A stretch of 64,000 nt of DNA from Phytophthora hibernalis (lineage: Eukaryota; Oomycota; Peronosporomycetes; Peronosporales; Peronosporaceae). Location: contig JAAKBF010000024.1 of assembly GCA_012656075.1 (NCBI GenBank), positions 1-64,000 on the forward strand, written 5' to 3'. Of this stretch, positions 10,843-21,448 are shown piece by piece. The stretch's first letter is position 1, and each line of letters opens with the position of its first letter. Both the position numbers and the translations under genes were made by a program. The notes under the pieces were generated by a model, which ran no database searches, was not told the origin of the DNA, and saw nothing but the letters and a program-made list of their open reading frames with translations.

Positions 10843-10872
10843 AATAATATTGCAATATATTGTAATATTATT
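10843..10872. repeat. AT-rich inverted repeat upstream of STT3
   Basis: AATAATATT at 10843 and AATATTATT at 10864 are reverse complements around a 12-nt centre. They lie inside an AT-rich block (10780-10900) that also repeats CAATCA/TGATTG words. The block ends about 100 bp before the STT3 start codon and may be promoter sequence or a small element end. Confidence 0.5.
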
Positions 10873-10972
10873 ACAATCACAATCCTTTTACGCTCTAAAG
10901 CTATTAATACCAAAACTGCTAAACTTATACTTACGTTAACGCAACAGTAGTAAAAACGCTTTTCCATCCCTG

Positions 10973-13331
10973 ATGAGAACCCCTGTGCTACTGGCGCTCA
11001 TCTGCGTGCTGAGCTTCGCCATTCGCCTCTTCCCGGTGGTCCTGTGGGGAAGCGTACGTGTCCATCTGTCTCTTCCCTGTCGTTCTCCTCTCTCTAACCG
11101 CCTCTTATTGCCCCAGGTCATCCATGAGTTCGACCCGCAGTTCAACTTCCGCGTCACCAAGTTCCTGGCCCAGCACGGCGTCTACGAGCTCCTGGACTGG
11201 TTCGACGACCGCGCGTGGTACCCTCTGGGCCGCATTGTTGGCACCACAGTGTATCCGGGTCTTATGATGGGCGCCGCAGGACTGCAGTGGGTGCTGACGA
11301 TTCTGCTGCGTCTGCCGATCTCCATCCGTGACGCCTGCGTGTTCCTGGCGCCGGCGTTCGCTGCCCTCGCGTGCGTGGCGCAATTCCTATTGACGCAGGA
11401 GGTGACGGGTAATAGAGCGACTGCACTCCTTTCGGCAATGCTGCTGAGCATCTCGCCCGCGTACATCTCGCGGTCCACGGCGGGCTCGTTCGACAACGAA
11501 GGCATCGCGATCTTCCTGCTGATTTTCACCTTTTATCTGTGGATAAAGGCGGTGAGGACGGGCGCGATGCTGTGGGCCGCACTGGTAGCGGTGGCGTATT
11601 TCGCCATGGCCATGTCGTGGGGAGGATATGTGTTTATTATCAACATTATCCCGATCCATGTGCTGGCGCTGCTGCTGTCGGGACATTATTCGGCAAAGAT
11701 GTATGTTGCCTACTCGACGTTCTACCCACTGGCGACGTTGGGCGCGATGCAGGTGCCGTTTATCGGCTTCAATGCAATTCTGAAGGGCGAAAATGCTGGT
11801 TCACACGGCGTCTTTGGATTTCTGCAAGGTTGGTGTAATGACTGGGTTTTTTTCGTGACTGGTGGCTGATATATGTATGTTGTTTATGTTGGTGCTGGCA
11901 GTGTTTGCATTTATGAAGTGGTTGTCTACACAGCTCCCTAAGGAGCACTTTGCGCGTCTTCTTCGAGCATGCCTGAGTGTTGGTGCAGCAATTGTCGGTA
12001 GCGGCTTTTTGCTCGCTGTTTTGCTGGGGAAACTCCAATGGAGTGGCCGAAGTTTGACGTTGCTGGATCCAACGTACGCGTCCAAGTACATCCCAATCAT
12101 TGCATCAGTCGGAGAACACCAGCCAACTGTGTGGTCCGCGTTTTACTTTTCGCTTGACCTGCGATGCTGTTCATTCCTTTAGGAGTTTTCTACTCCTTCC
12201 AGAAGCTGGACGCTGCTTTCCTGTTCATGATTGTCTACAGCACATTCGCGTTCTACTTTTCGGGTATCATGGTTCGGTTGTTGCTGACGCTCGCACCTGC
12301 AGCCTCGTACCTTTCGGCAGTAGGAGCGTCGGGCTTGATGCACAAAATCATTGAATTTACGCGAACAGATTCAGACGAGGCCAACACGCCATCTGAAGCA
12401 GAAGACGAAGAGAAGGAGGACTCGACAAAGTCGCACACGGGGAAATTTTCTCCGCACTTAATGCCAAACTACGTTTTCAACATGATGACAAACCTGTTGG
12501 TAAACGGCGCAGGGCCCCTGGGGACTTCAGCTGCTTGTCTTCGCTTGCGGGGTATGTGTGCTCTGCTTTGTTTACTGAAAGAATGCTGCATAGTATAACT
12601 CACACGTGTTACCTCTACAGGTACTCCTGGTTATCCACGCTCGGCATTCCTCCAACATCGCCAAGAAAGTGTATTCGTCGACCTCGCTCGTATTCGAAAA
12701 AATGAACATGACGACAAAGCAAAAGGATCTGCACGACGATTACCGAGAAGCATTTGCATGGCTTCGAGAGAACACCGCTGAAGATGCTAGGGTCCTCTGC
12801 TGGTGGGACTATGGATATCAAATTTCTACGCTTGCCAATCGCACTGTGCTCGTTGACAACAACACGTGGAACAACACGCACATTGCAACCGTCGGGCGTG
12901 TACTCACCTCACGGGAAGACGATGCGTTGCCAATATTGCTTAGTCTTAATGTAGATTACGTGTTTCTTCTTTTCGGAGGAAAAGTTGGCATGCCTGGAGA
13001 CGACCTCGACAAGTTACCGTGGATAGTAAAGATCTCGGAGGGCGTGTTTCCTGACAATGTGATGGAGTCCGAGTTTCAGGTGAACGGGCGCTACGTTTTC
13101 CACGAGAACGCGACGCTCGCAATGAAGGAGAGCGTTCTTTATAAACTCAGTTACTTTGAGTTCAACCAAGTGGAGAGTGCGCCGGCTCAAGACGGCGAAG
13201 ACCCTGTCTTCGGCTTGGATATGAATCGCCGCATTAGAATTCCAGAGCGCGAGATCGACCTCCATCATTTTGAGCATGTGTTCACCTCCGACGCGTGGAT
13301 GGTTCGGATCTATCGGGTCAAATCGCGTTGA
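10973..13331 (+). CDS. STT3: STT3, catalytic subunit of oligosaccharyltransferase
   Basis: Transfers the dolichol-linked glycan to Asn-X-Ser/Thr sites in the ER membrane. Likely exons are 10973-11053, 11117-11828, 11902-12551 and 12621-13331, with introns of 63, 73 and 69 nt (GTACGT, GTTGGT and GTATGT donors). About 718 residues, the usual size for the family. Visible landmarks are the acidic motif HEFDPQFN, the WFDDRAWYPLGR loop, SRSTAGSFDNEGIAIF, the SVGEHQP loop, many membrane spans, and the soluble-domain signature WWDYGYQI followed by VDNNTWNNTHIA. Two frame breaks are seen: near 12162 (after LDLR, one base lacking against the yeast alignment spacing) and near 12520 in a CCCC/GGGG context. 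Because conservation resumes fully after each, an assembly error or a very recent loss is likelier than an old pseudogene. Confidence 0.93.
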
Positions 13332-13832
13332 TCTGCGTGGCCAAAATGTGCCAGAATCTGCGTGGGTGAACGGTTTTTCAAACGAGTACTACAGCAACAA
13401 AGCGAGCTATGCGGTTAAAAATTAAACAAAGGAACAAGCTGTAAACACGAGATATCGAGAAGAGCAGGAGGCGAGCGCACGAGAGATTAAGTCTTGCTTT
13501 TCCTCTCGCCATGCCGTCGCCTCTCGATCATCTCCATCGCCTCCAGCCCACCACTCTCACTCCTGCCCAAATCTACCATCTCCGTCGTTCCTCGCCCCAA
13601 CACGCACACGCAAAACATCCACCCAGTCTTCGTTTGCGTCCCTGTCGTTTGCCTGCTCAGACCACGCTAGCTGTCTGTCGTGTTGCCGAGAAACGCCCAA
13701 AACACTTCGATTCGTGCTGCTGAGTCACACCGCGTCAGCTCATAACACGACAGGGTGGAAGGACAGTAGCAGCTTCTTTTGCTGCTGAAGAGGACGCTTT
13801 AGCGTAGAGTTGTTGGGTTCTGCGTGCTGCAA
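13332..13832. other. Intergenic spacer between convergent STT3 and kinase genes
   Basis: About 500 bp of 3' flank shared by two convergent genes. A 70-codon plus-strand frame at 13511-13723 is His/Pro/Leu-rich with no recognisable family and is probably chance. CT-rich runs occur, but no distinct polyadenylation consensus can be defended. Confidence 0.5.
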
Positions 13833-14921
13833 TTATGACATCGCCTGAAGCTGCACGCGAGCGTTGGTGAGCATCTGCACAACCGACTCGCTGTCCGGAC
13901 GAAGCGCCGGGTCGAACTGCAGGCATGCGCGCGCGATACGCAGAATCACGTCCGGGCAGTCCGGAGCGAAGCTTGGTCGCAGCTCGCCCTTGGCCACCTT
14001 AATCACAATAGCCATGTCGGGCGCGCCAGCGGCACCGGTCTTGCTGCTCTTCTCCTCGAACGGGATCTCGCGCGTGTCTAGCTCACTCAGCACCACACCA
14101 AACGAGTACACGTCCGCCTGCTCGCTGTAATTGTCGCCGAGCATGACCTCGGGCGCCGTCCAGCGCACCGTACCCACACCAGCAGTCAACGTCTCCTCGT
14201 ACGTGCGGTTGCGGCTGAGGCCGAAGTCACTGAGCTTGGCCACCATGCTCGAGTTCAGCAGCACGTTGCGGGACTTGAGGTCACGGTGGATGATCTTGGG
14301 CGAGCGCGAGTGCATGTAAGCCAGGCCCTCGGCGATGTCGACGGCGATGGAAATCTTCTCCTTCTTCCAGCTCAGCTCGATCTTACGGGTCTCGAGCAGC
14401 GTGCGCACGTCGCCGCCGTCCATGTACTCGGACACGCCGCCCAGGTCCTTCTTGTTGGTCCACGTGCAGCCGATGAAGCGCACGATCTTGGGGTGGGACA
14501 ACCTCGACATGGTCTCGATCTCGCGGGAGAAGGACACGGCCTCGTCCTCGCCGTCGATCATGCGCTTGACGGCCACTGGCTGGCCGTGGTAGTGGCCCAG
14601 CCACACGACGCCAAAGGCGCCACTCGAGACTTTGCGCGTGAGCAGCACCTCGCTCTCGTCCAGGCGGAACTTGACCAGGTCCGGGAAGCAGATCTCCGAG
14701 TCGGCGCGGCTGCCAGCGCTCGAGGCGCCGAGGTCCTTGCGTCCGCCGTTGCGTTGAGCGGGAGCAGGCGGGCGGCGGTTCTGCTGGAAGCCGTTGCCGT
14801 TGTGGTTGCCGAAGCCTCCGTTGTTGACGTTGGTGGTCAGGTCCGAGTAGTTGGGCTCGTTGTAGCGGCCAGTCTGCGGGCCGTCCGTGTACTTCTTGTT
14901 CTTGCTGCTGCTGCACCCCAT
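13833..14921 (-). CDS. TKL-type protein kinase with N-terminal acylation motif
   Basis: Uninterrupted 362 codons. The start at 14921 is chosen because MGCSSSKNKK is a classic myristoylation/palmitoylation signal; a further in-frame ATG lies 25 codons upstream. Residues 1-75 are Asn/Gly/Pro-rich linker. The kinase domain runs from about 85 to 360: Gly loop SSGAFGVVWLG, lysine in VAVKRM, HRDLKSRN catalytic loop, DFGLS metal-binding motif, WTAPEVM, and DVYSFGVVLSEL. The sequence resembles the tyrosine-kinase-like kinases expanded in oomycetes. The predicted location is the plasma membrane via lipid anchors. No receptor or ligand domain is present, so it may act downstream of a membrane sensor. 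Confidence 0.93.
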   Translation of the reverse strand: MGCSSSKNKKYTDGPQTGRYNEPNYSDLTTNVNNGGFGNHNGNGFQQNRRPPAPAQRNGGRKDLGASSAGSRADSEICFPDLVKFRLDESEVLLTRKVSSGAFGVVWLGHYHGQPVAVKRMIDGEDEAVSFSREIETMSRLSHPKIVRFIGCTWTNKKDLGGVSEYMDGGDVRTLLETRKIELSWKKEKISIAVDIAEGLAYMHSRSPKIIHRDLKSRNVLLNSSMVAKLSDFGLSRNRTYEETLTAGVGTVRWTAPEVMLGDNYSEQADVYSFGVVLSELDTREIPFEEKSSKTGAAGAPDMAIVIKVAKGELRPSFAPDCPDVILRIARACLQFDPALRPDSESVVQMLTNARVQLQAMS

Positions 14922-16285
14922 GGCTCTAGTGGTTTCAGATAGAGAGGGACTGGGAGGGAGTGACAATAAGAGGAGAGCAGGGGAGAGAGGCAACAAGAGC
15001 TACTGTAGCTGCTGGTGCGCTCCCTGGACGAATGGGAACTGCGAGCGAGGTCGTTTCCAAGGCCGAACTGGCTTCGGCGATTTGTGTAGGCGCTCGAGGG
15101 GTGCATATTTTCTGTCCCAAAACCTGTCGAACCGCTTACGTCCCGTGGAGGTATGCCGCTGGATAGTCTGATCCAGCAATAGACAAACCCGTGAGCAATG
15201 CCAACTCTTCCGCCAAGTGGAGGAGTTTTGCCGCTGGGGCGTCAAGTGGCAACCAACGGACTTGCAAAACGCTCGCACTATTACCGTTACGATGGCCATG
15301 ACCGACGTGTACCAGCAATGATGCACCATTTATTAATATAAAACATGTCGTTCTGTAGAGGCGATGCATTTGGTCGTTGTGGCAACGGCCTTCCCGTTGT
15401 TGGGAACGCAGTTCAGCCTGTGGTCGCTGTACTACATGTAGTACAGTGTAATTCATTTTGGCCCCACGACCTGCGGGGGTCGACTCGAAAGTCGCTGCCC
15501 GGTGGTCTCGCCTTGATTGACGGAGCGGCAGGATTTGAACGCGGCGGATTTTTGCAGCACGCGTGTTGGTGGTGATCGAGTGGAATGTTCGCGCAGACGC
15601 GTCGAGCAGGCATTCGCGGCGGAGCAAGAGTACCCATCAGTCATTACGCACGAAATGGCTTACGATGCGGCGCTGGATTGTTTTCTTGGCACTCGTCGAT
15701 GAATAGTTTGCACGTCGTACGTTGTACGCTTGAGGCTCGTATGAGCTTCTTGAAACGCTGCAGGTTGGCGTCCAAATTGGGTTTCCTTGTGTAACGGCGG
15801 CGATGTCATGACTCATCATGCATCAGGTATGGGTAGGTCTCTCTTGGTGACCCCACCAACGCCTCCATGATCCACGGAGGATATCACCGAGGGCACCAAC
15901 GCCAGCGTGCTAAGCGTGAATGTTGCGAGCTGGTAGATCCGAAGTCCGGACGGCGCCAACAGGGTTGACAATAATGCCACAGGCTCTTTCGTTAATCACT
16001 TGGATACCCGTCCAGACAGAAGACAGAGGCAGAAGTCACCCAAGCCCGACGCCACCTCAGAACCGCCTAGTTGCGCTCCATGACCAAAACTGCGGAAAGA
16101 TGGCGGTCGTCTAACGCGCAAAGGGGCTCGCCTTCGATGCTGAAAACCGGCGCTCACTTTGTGAACCGACGCTAAAGGCGCAGTGATCGAGACCACACTC
16201 CGGAGCTCGACTGGCGATTGGTTTTGCGCCGGCAACGGTCCTAGCAACACCCACACAAACTCGTTCACGGGGTCACTTGCGAAAA
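14922..16285. other. Divergent intergenic region (kinase / FYVE-GAF)
   Basis: 1.36 kb between divergently transcribed genes. A minus-strand frame at 15136-15627 shows no family signature. Minus-strand CCCATTCGTCCA near 15036-15022, about 100 bp before the kinase ATG, loosely resembles the oomycete initiator (TCATT-type). Otherwise I see nothing that can be supported. Confidence 0.4.
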
Positions 16286-18558
16286 ATGGGCGGACTAGGC
16301 ACCATCGTTCGACACAGCAGTCAGCGCAAAGACAAAAGGCAGTCGCTGCAGATGATGTACTTCCTGGAAGGAGGACTGCTCATGGTCGGGAACCTGCTAC
16401 AAACCGACGCCTGGGTGAACGACGAGATGAGAACACATTGCAGCGTGTGCGTGCAGCAGTTCCTCCCCTTTCGTCGGCGACACCACTGTCGAACGTGCGG
16501 CGAGGTGGTGTGCGGTGGGTGCTCGAGCCAACGAGCCATTCGACTCACAGACATGAATGTGGAGTGCGAGACGCGAGTGTGCACATTCTGCATCATCCGA
16601 GCCACGGACGCTTCGATCAAGGCCAACGACGCCGCTATGCGGGAGACAAGCCTCGAGCATCGACGACTCTCCACTGTGTCGGTACTGAGTCTTGCTTCAC
16701 CGGCAGTTTGGCGCGACAAGCAAATGACGCTGCTGAGTGCTGCAGAGTCGGAGATCACTACAGGCAGCGTGGTGCAGCTATGGCCCCAACCGGTGCCGGC
16801 TGACGAATCTGCACGACTTCAGGTTGCCAGACACTCCATCATACGCTCGGCGGAAGTCGACCCCACCATGAACCTTCTGGTGAGTATTGTAGCACGAACG
16901 CTCGAGTGCCCCGCGGCATTTATCGGCATCATGGACGACTCGTTGCTGTGGGTCAAGGCGAGCGTTGGATTGGACGATCGAGTCACTTACATCCCGCGCG
17001 ACGACTGCATATGTGCGCACACGGTCATGGAAGATGCAACGATGATAGTCGATGACACAAGCACCGACAAGTATTTCCATGCTGGAGGTCACGCCGTGGG
17101 TAGCAGCTCCATGCGCTACTACGCCGGAACACCGATTCGCGTGAGAGGTCATGGTATCGGTGTTGTGTGTGCTTTGGATACAGAGCCCCATTCAAAAACA
17201 GCAGACGCCATGAAGTCGACGCTGGAAGCGGTGGCCAACATTGTATCCGAGGTACTTGAACAGCGCGTGGCGTCGGATGGCACGATGGACCCCAAAGCGC
17301 GAGATAACGCTGGCCTCTCATGCTATTCACGCCGACGAACACATCACACCAGTGTCGATCTGCATGCTTCGCTACACGGCTTAAATCTGCCCCCTTCGTC
17401 GCGGATAACCTCATCGACAGAGGAAACAATCAGCTATGATGCAACACACCCTCGTCATATTTACCGCAACAATATGCCAGCAAGATAACGGCGGCCATGG
17501 AGTACTTTTATCAACTACAGAGGAGGGCCTGGACTGAGCAAAGCCCAGGAACCGATATGAGCAACAACGGAAGCATCAGGAGTTTTCGGCTCCTCAACCA
17601 AGAAAAACAGGTTACGAGGAGTGTGATGAAGATGCCTGGGAACTGTACCAACGTCGTTGCTCAGCTGCTAGACTTCGAAGATACGTTTCTGTATCAACAG
17701 ATCTTCGCACACGTATCCCGCCGACGTGAATTGAGCGGCCAAACCTGGGTCGGCAGCGTCGCCATTCATCCGAGCTTCAGAGCTGCAAATGACGAAGACC
17801 TGCGCGTATTGACGCATTGGCGAGAGTATCCTGATGGAAGCAACGTTGTGGTGGCAATCAGTGATGAATCTACTGAAATGGGTAGCGAAAGCGACCTGCT
17901 ATTCGGCTGGTTCGTAGCCCCTTGCGGCTATGGAGATGACGCGAGCTCTGTCAATGTTTCCTGCATTACCACAGAGCCACAAGAAAGCCAGAAAAGTGTT
18001 AGCCTCGACTTGCTTCGATGCCTCAACCAGAAGATCACCATGTCTCGCTTCTTTCATCTCCCCAGCGAGATCCCGGCGTCAATCAAGCCGTCAGCGTTGA
18101 AACTCGACGTCACACCTGTTGGTGGTGGCAACCAGATCACCCACAAGAGGGTCGATTCACATGGCAGTGTCGAGAATCAGAGCAGTCATGACTACGACAG
18201 CGCCACCGCAAGCACCAGTGGAAGTTTCGACTACATGCACACTCGTGGGACCAGCAGCGAAAGCTCGCAAGAGGTAGATCGGAGTACCAACGCATCTCAT
18301 CCAGAAAGCAACCGCGCTGCACTTGTAGCGCTGCACCAGACTGGGAAAGTCTCTCAACTGAACGAGAACGAGCAAATGCTGCTGGATCTGCTGGACAAGA
18401 CCATCAACACGCAGGAGATATTGGCGCAGCGGCAGCACGAAATGGCCAGTGTTATTGACCGTCACGGTAACCAGTTACAGCGCATCTCATCATCACTCGA
18501 CAGAGTCGAGGCTCTGCTGTCGTTGAAGGTCTCAATGCGAGCGCGCAACGTAGTTTGA
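16286..18558 (+). CDS. FYVE zinc finger - GAF domain protein
   Basis: Residues 1-400 (16286-17488) contain a FYVE finger (about 45-110): CSVC, the phosphoinositide-binding RRRHHCRTCG box, CGGC, and VCTFC. A GAF-like domain follows (about 175-335) with MDDSLLWVKASVGL and YYAGTPIRVRGHGIGVVCALD. A stop at 17486 is followed at once, in another frame, by YASKITAAMEYFYQLQ and a 350-residue region (17497-18558) with GWFVAPCGYGDDASSVNVSC and a C-terminal coiled coil (LLDKTINTQEILAQRQHEM). The ATG at 17497 is not needed: open reading runs into it from upstream, so one gene with a single frame break near 17460 is likelier than two. FYVE proteins act at PI3P-containing endosomes. Oomycetes have many FYVE-GAF proteins of unknown ligand. 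Confidence 0.85.
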
Positions 18559-18612
18559 GTATCTAAGCTGCATTTGTGCTGTACTGTACAGTACATGTCT
18601 AAGCCGATGCAA

Positions 18613-18626
18613 CTTCATTTTTACTT
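18613..18626 (+). promoter_or_regulatory. Putative oomycete initiator-type core promoter
   Basis: CTTCATTTTTACTT lies 66-79 bp upstream of the ligase ATG. It resembles the oomycete Inr-plus-flanking motif (TCATTYY followed by a short T-rich element). Position and composition fit, but short motifs like this also occur by chance. Confidence 0.4.
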
Positions 18627-18691
18627 ACCCGCTACTTCCAAAAGTAATACTGTACGCTACTTAACGAGCTAAACTCACAGCACCAACGAAC

Positions 18692-21318
18692 ATGCTGTCA
18701 CTGCGGGGTCGCGGATGGCTCGGCGCGCGCCTGCATGTCCAGTCTCCTCGACATCTTCACCCACTTCTGCGCTGCTTATCCTCTTCACCTACTTCTCTTC
18801 TACCGACAGCAGAAACTACAGCTCCCACCTCCCCTTCCAGACCTCACAACCCTAGTTCTTTTGAGTCGCTTGCCCGCACTTTTTCAGCTATCGAGGTGGG
18901 CTTTTATGCACCTTTTCGGCCTCATTTGCCCATTTAACGCTCTAATTGTTGCTACAGGAGGTGAAGAGCTCGCGCGTAACGAGCGTACAGTTGCTCTCCA
19001 GCGGCTATCGCCAATTGCTGGCCCTTCCGACGTCTCGGGAGCTGGCGAGCGCCTTGTATCTCACTGCGTCGCAGCTGGCGCCCGCCTACGAGGGCGTAGA
19101 GCTCCAATTCGGGATCAAGAGCTTCGTTCGGCTCCTCAAGCAATTGGAAGTGGATAATGGAGAGGATTTGGACGAGAAGCAGGCGCTGGAGAAGCTGCTG
19201 GCGACGTATCCAGACTACGGTCACGCGACGCAGGCGATGATGGATAGTGGACGAATAGCGTTGCCGATGCAGGAAGAAGAAGAGCAGCCGTTGAGTGTAC
19301 AGGCGGTGCACGAAAAGTTGATAGCTATGGCAGAAGATCAAGGAGCTGGAGGTGTCGCGAGGAAGCAGCAACTGGCGTTGAAGCTATTGCAGCAGTGCAG
19401 GTACGAGCTTCTTGGCTTGAGAAGGAGGAGGTTGCAGTTGCTGATTGAACGGACAACTTGTTGTCGCTGCGTAGGACCCCAAAGAACGTTTTTCTCGTTC
19501 GGATGCTAGCGGTGCGTGGCGGCGCGATTTATCACAAGTTGCAGGGCGTTCCCTTATTCTAATGGGAATGACTGTTGCGTTAAACAGCATCAAAATCTGC
19601 GTATCGGAATGGGTGAAAAGTCGATTCTGTCGGCGTTGGCAATGGCTAGCCTGCCCTCTGCTGACAACAACGAAGAGCAAGAGAGTGGTGTATCTCCAGC
19701 ACAAGCGAAGGACTGGGTGGACTGCGTTACTCTCGCCTACGCACAGCACCCCAACTACCGCGTGCTAGCTGATTTGGTGCATGCTAGTCAGAGTCAAACG
19801 GACATCTCTAGACGAATTAATCGGCTTCATGAGGAGGCTCACGCTGCAGCGGGTGTTCCTGTGTTGACAATGTCAGCATATCCGGTGTCTAGCGTTGCGG
19901 TAGTGCTGGATCGCGTGGCTAGGACGGAAAGCCGAACAGCCTCCTGCGAGTACAAGTATGATGGCGCTCGAGTGCAGGTGCATTTGACGCTGTCAGATAG
20001 TAATGATGGTTCAGGCTCCGTCAGGCGGATCTTCAGTCGAAATATGGAGGACGTCACGGAGAGGTTTTCGTCCCTTCTGGATGTTTTGAAACAGCGCGTG
20101 GCAGCTCGCAATTCTACAAAACAAATGTCATCATCAGTGGTCTCATTTATAGTGGAGGGCGAGGTTGTGGCGTTGGATCGGGAGACGGGCACGTTTCGCC
20201 CATTTCAAGTACTTCAAACGAAGACCACGGCGGAGTTTTGTCTTTTCTATTTGACCTGCTTGCTGTCAATGGCACCAACCTTCTTCGGGCATGTAAACGG
20301 GGACTTCACATGAGTCGTATCATTTAGCTAACCTTTTGTGTGTTCTTATCTTGTGAAATTTTGTAGAAACCTCTTCGACAGCGACGAGCCTTCCTACACG
20401 ATCTGCTTGATGAAGAGGCTGGATATGTCGAGTTCGTAAAGCACGTCGACATAAAGTTGGAGTCCGGTGATACGATGCCAACTGAAAGCGAGAGCGCTAA
20501 AGGTGATGAGGAGGCAGCCACTGTACGAGAATGTCTTGAACGAGCTGTGGCCAGCGGTTGTGAAGGATTGATGATCAAGGTGCTGGATGACGAAGCGTCT
20601 GAGTACAAAGCGGGCCGGCGATCGTATTCATGGATGAAGCTCAAGCATGACTATCTATCGGGCGAGCCGACCACATCAAAACAGAAAGCTACCGTAGCAA
20701 GTGCTACCGGGAACGGCACATTCCTGGCAGACACGCTGGATCTGGTCCCCATCGGCGCATTCTACGGCAAAGGTAGGCGTGCAGGCGTGTTCGGATCCTT
20801 TCTAATGGCCACCTACAACGCGACCAGCGGTAAATTCGAGGTACCACGAAACAAAGTGTTTGGTGTCGATATCGCTACACTTACTAATTTATTGTGGTCT
20901 TGATTTTGCTTTGCGGTAGACGATTGGGAAGGTTGGTACAGGCTTCTCCGATGCACAACTCTCGGAAGTGGCAATCCGCTTTCAACAGCTAGTTTTACCC
21001 GAGACCAACGACGTGCCAGAGCAATTCCAATCTCATGCGATTCGGAGTCGCCGTCCTGACGTTTGGCTCTCACCAGAGGAAGTGTGGGAGATCAAAGCCA
21101 CCCAACTGACTGAGTCTCCTTCGTACTCTTGTGGCATCGACGTGGCCACTGGCGATGATGACACTGCTGCAGCAGCTCGCAAAGGTTTAGCACTTCGGTT
21201 CCCGCGCTTCGTTCGCTATCGACCCGATAAGAAACCTGTGCAAGCGACTGAGAGTGAGCAAGTCCTGGAGCTCTTCCAACAGCAACAAATTCCTCATCAG
21301 ACAGGAACAGCTCAGTGA
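18692..21318 (+). CDS. LIG1: ATP-dependent DNA ligase (LIG1-like)
   Basis: Likely exons: 18692-18895, 18958-19400, 19475-19511, 19588-20288, 20367-20840 and 20920-21318 (introns 62, 74, 76, 78 and 79 nt; about 752 residues). The N-terminus MLSLRGRGWLGARLHV is basic, acid-free and leader-like, suggesting a mitochondrial form. A DNA-binding domain follows. The nucleotidyltransferase core has CEYKYDGARVQVH (Lys nucleophile), FSRNMEDVTERF, VEGEVVALDRETG, CEGLMIKVLDD and YSWMKLKHDYL. The OB-fold region shows VPIGAFYGKGRRAGVFGSFL and LRFPRFVRYRPDKKP. A single base is lacking near 20250 (CTATTTGAC), which would otherwise read FDLLAVNGTNLLR as expected. The fourth intron appears to use a GC donor (20289). 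Seals nicks in replication and repair. Confidence 0.92.
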
Positions 21319-21448
21319 AAGCAAAAACATCATTTTATTGATGTGCGCTACGAAGACTTCCTTTGCTGTCGTCACGTCTTTCAAGGACAACCGATGACAA
21401 CCGATGACAACAGCACTCCCTAGCATCTCTACACTTTCGGCCACGACT

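Noticed and set aside
12545..12660. Third frame break in STT3 just after intron 3
   Set aside because: An alternative reading (YSWLST) would need a shift, but GG|GTATGT to ACAG|GTA splices in phase 0 straight into the downstream frame.
14286..14942. Long plus-strand frame (218 codons) over the kinase
   Set aside because: It is the exact antisense of an intact kinase with all catalytic motifs; GC-rich codons produce such mirror frames.
15490..15600. Minus-strand GTTCAAATCCTGCC, like a tRNA T-arm
   Set aside because: The bases before the loop do not pair with CCTGC, and no D-arm, anticodon arm or acceptor pairing could be found.
17497..18558. Separate gene starting at the ATG at 17497
   Set aside because: Coding text runs continuously into it from upstream in the same frame (YASKITAAM), so it is better explained as the second half of the FYVE-GAF gene after a one-base break.
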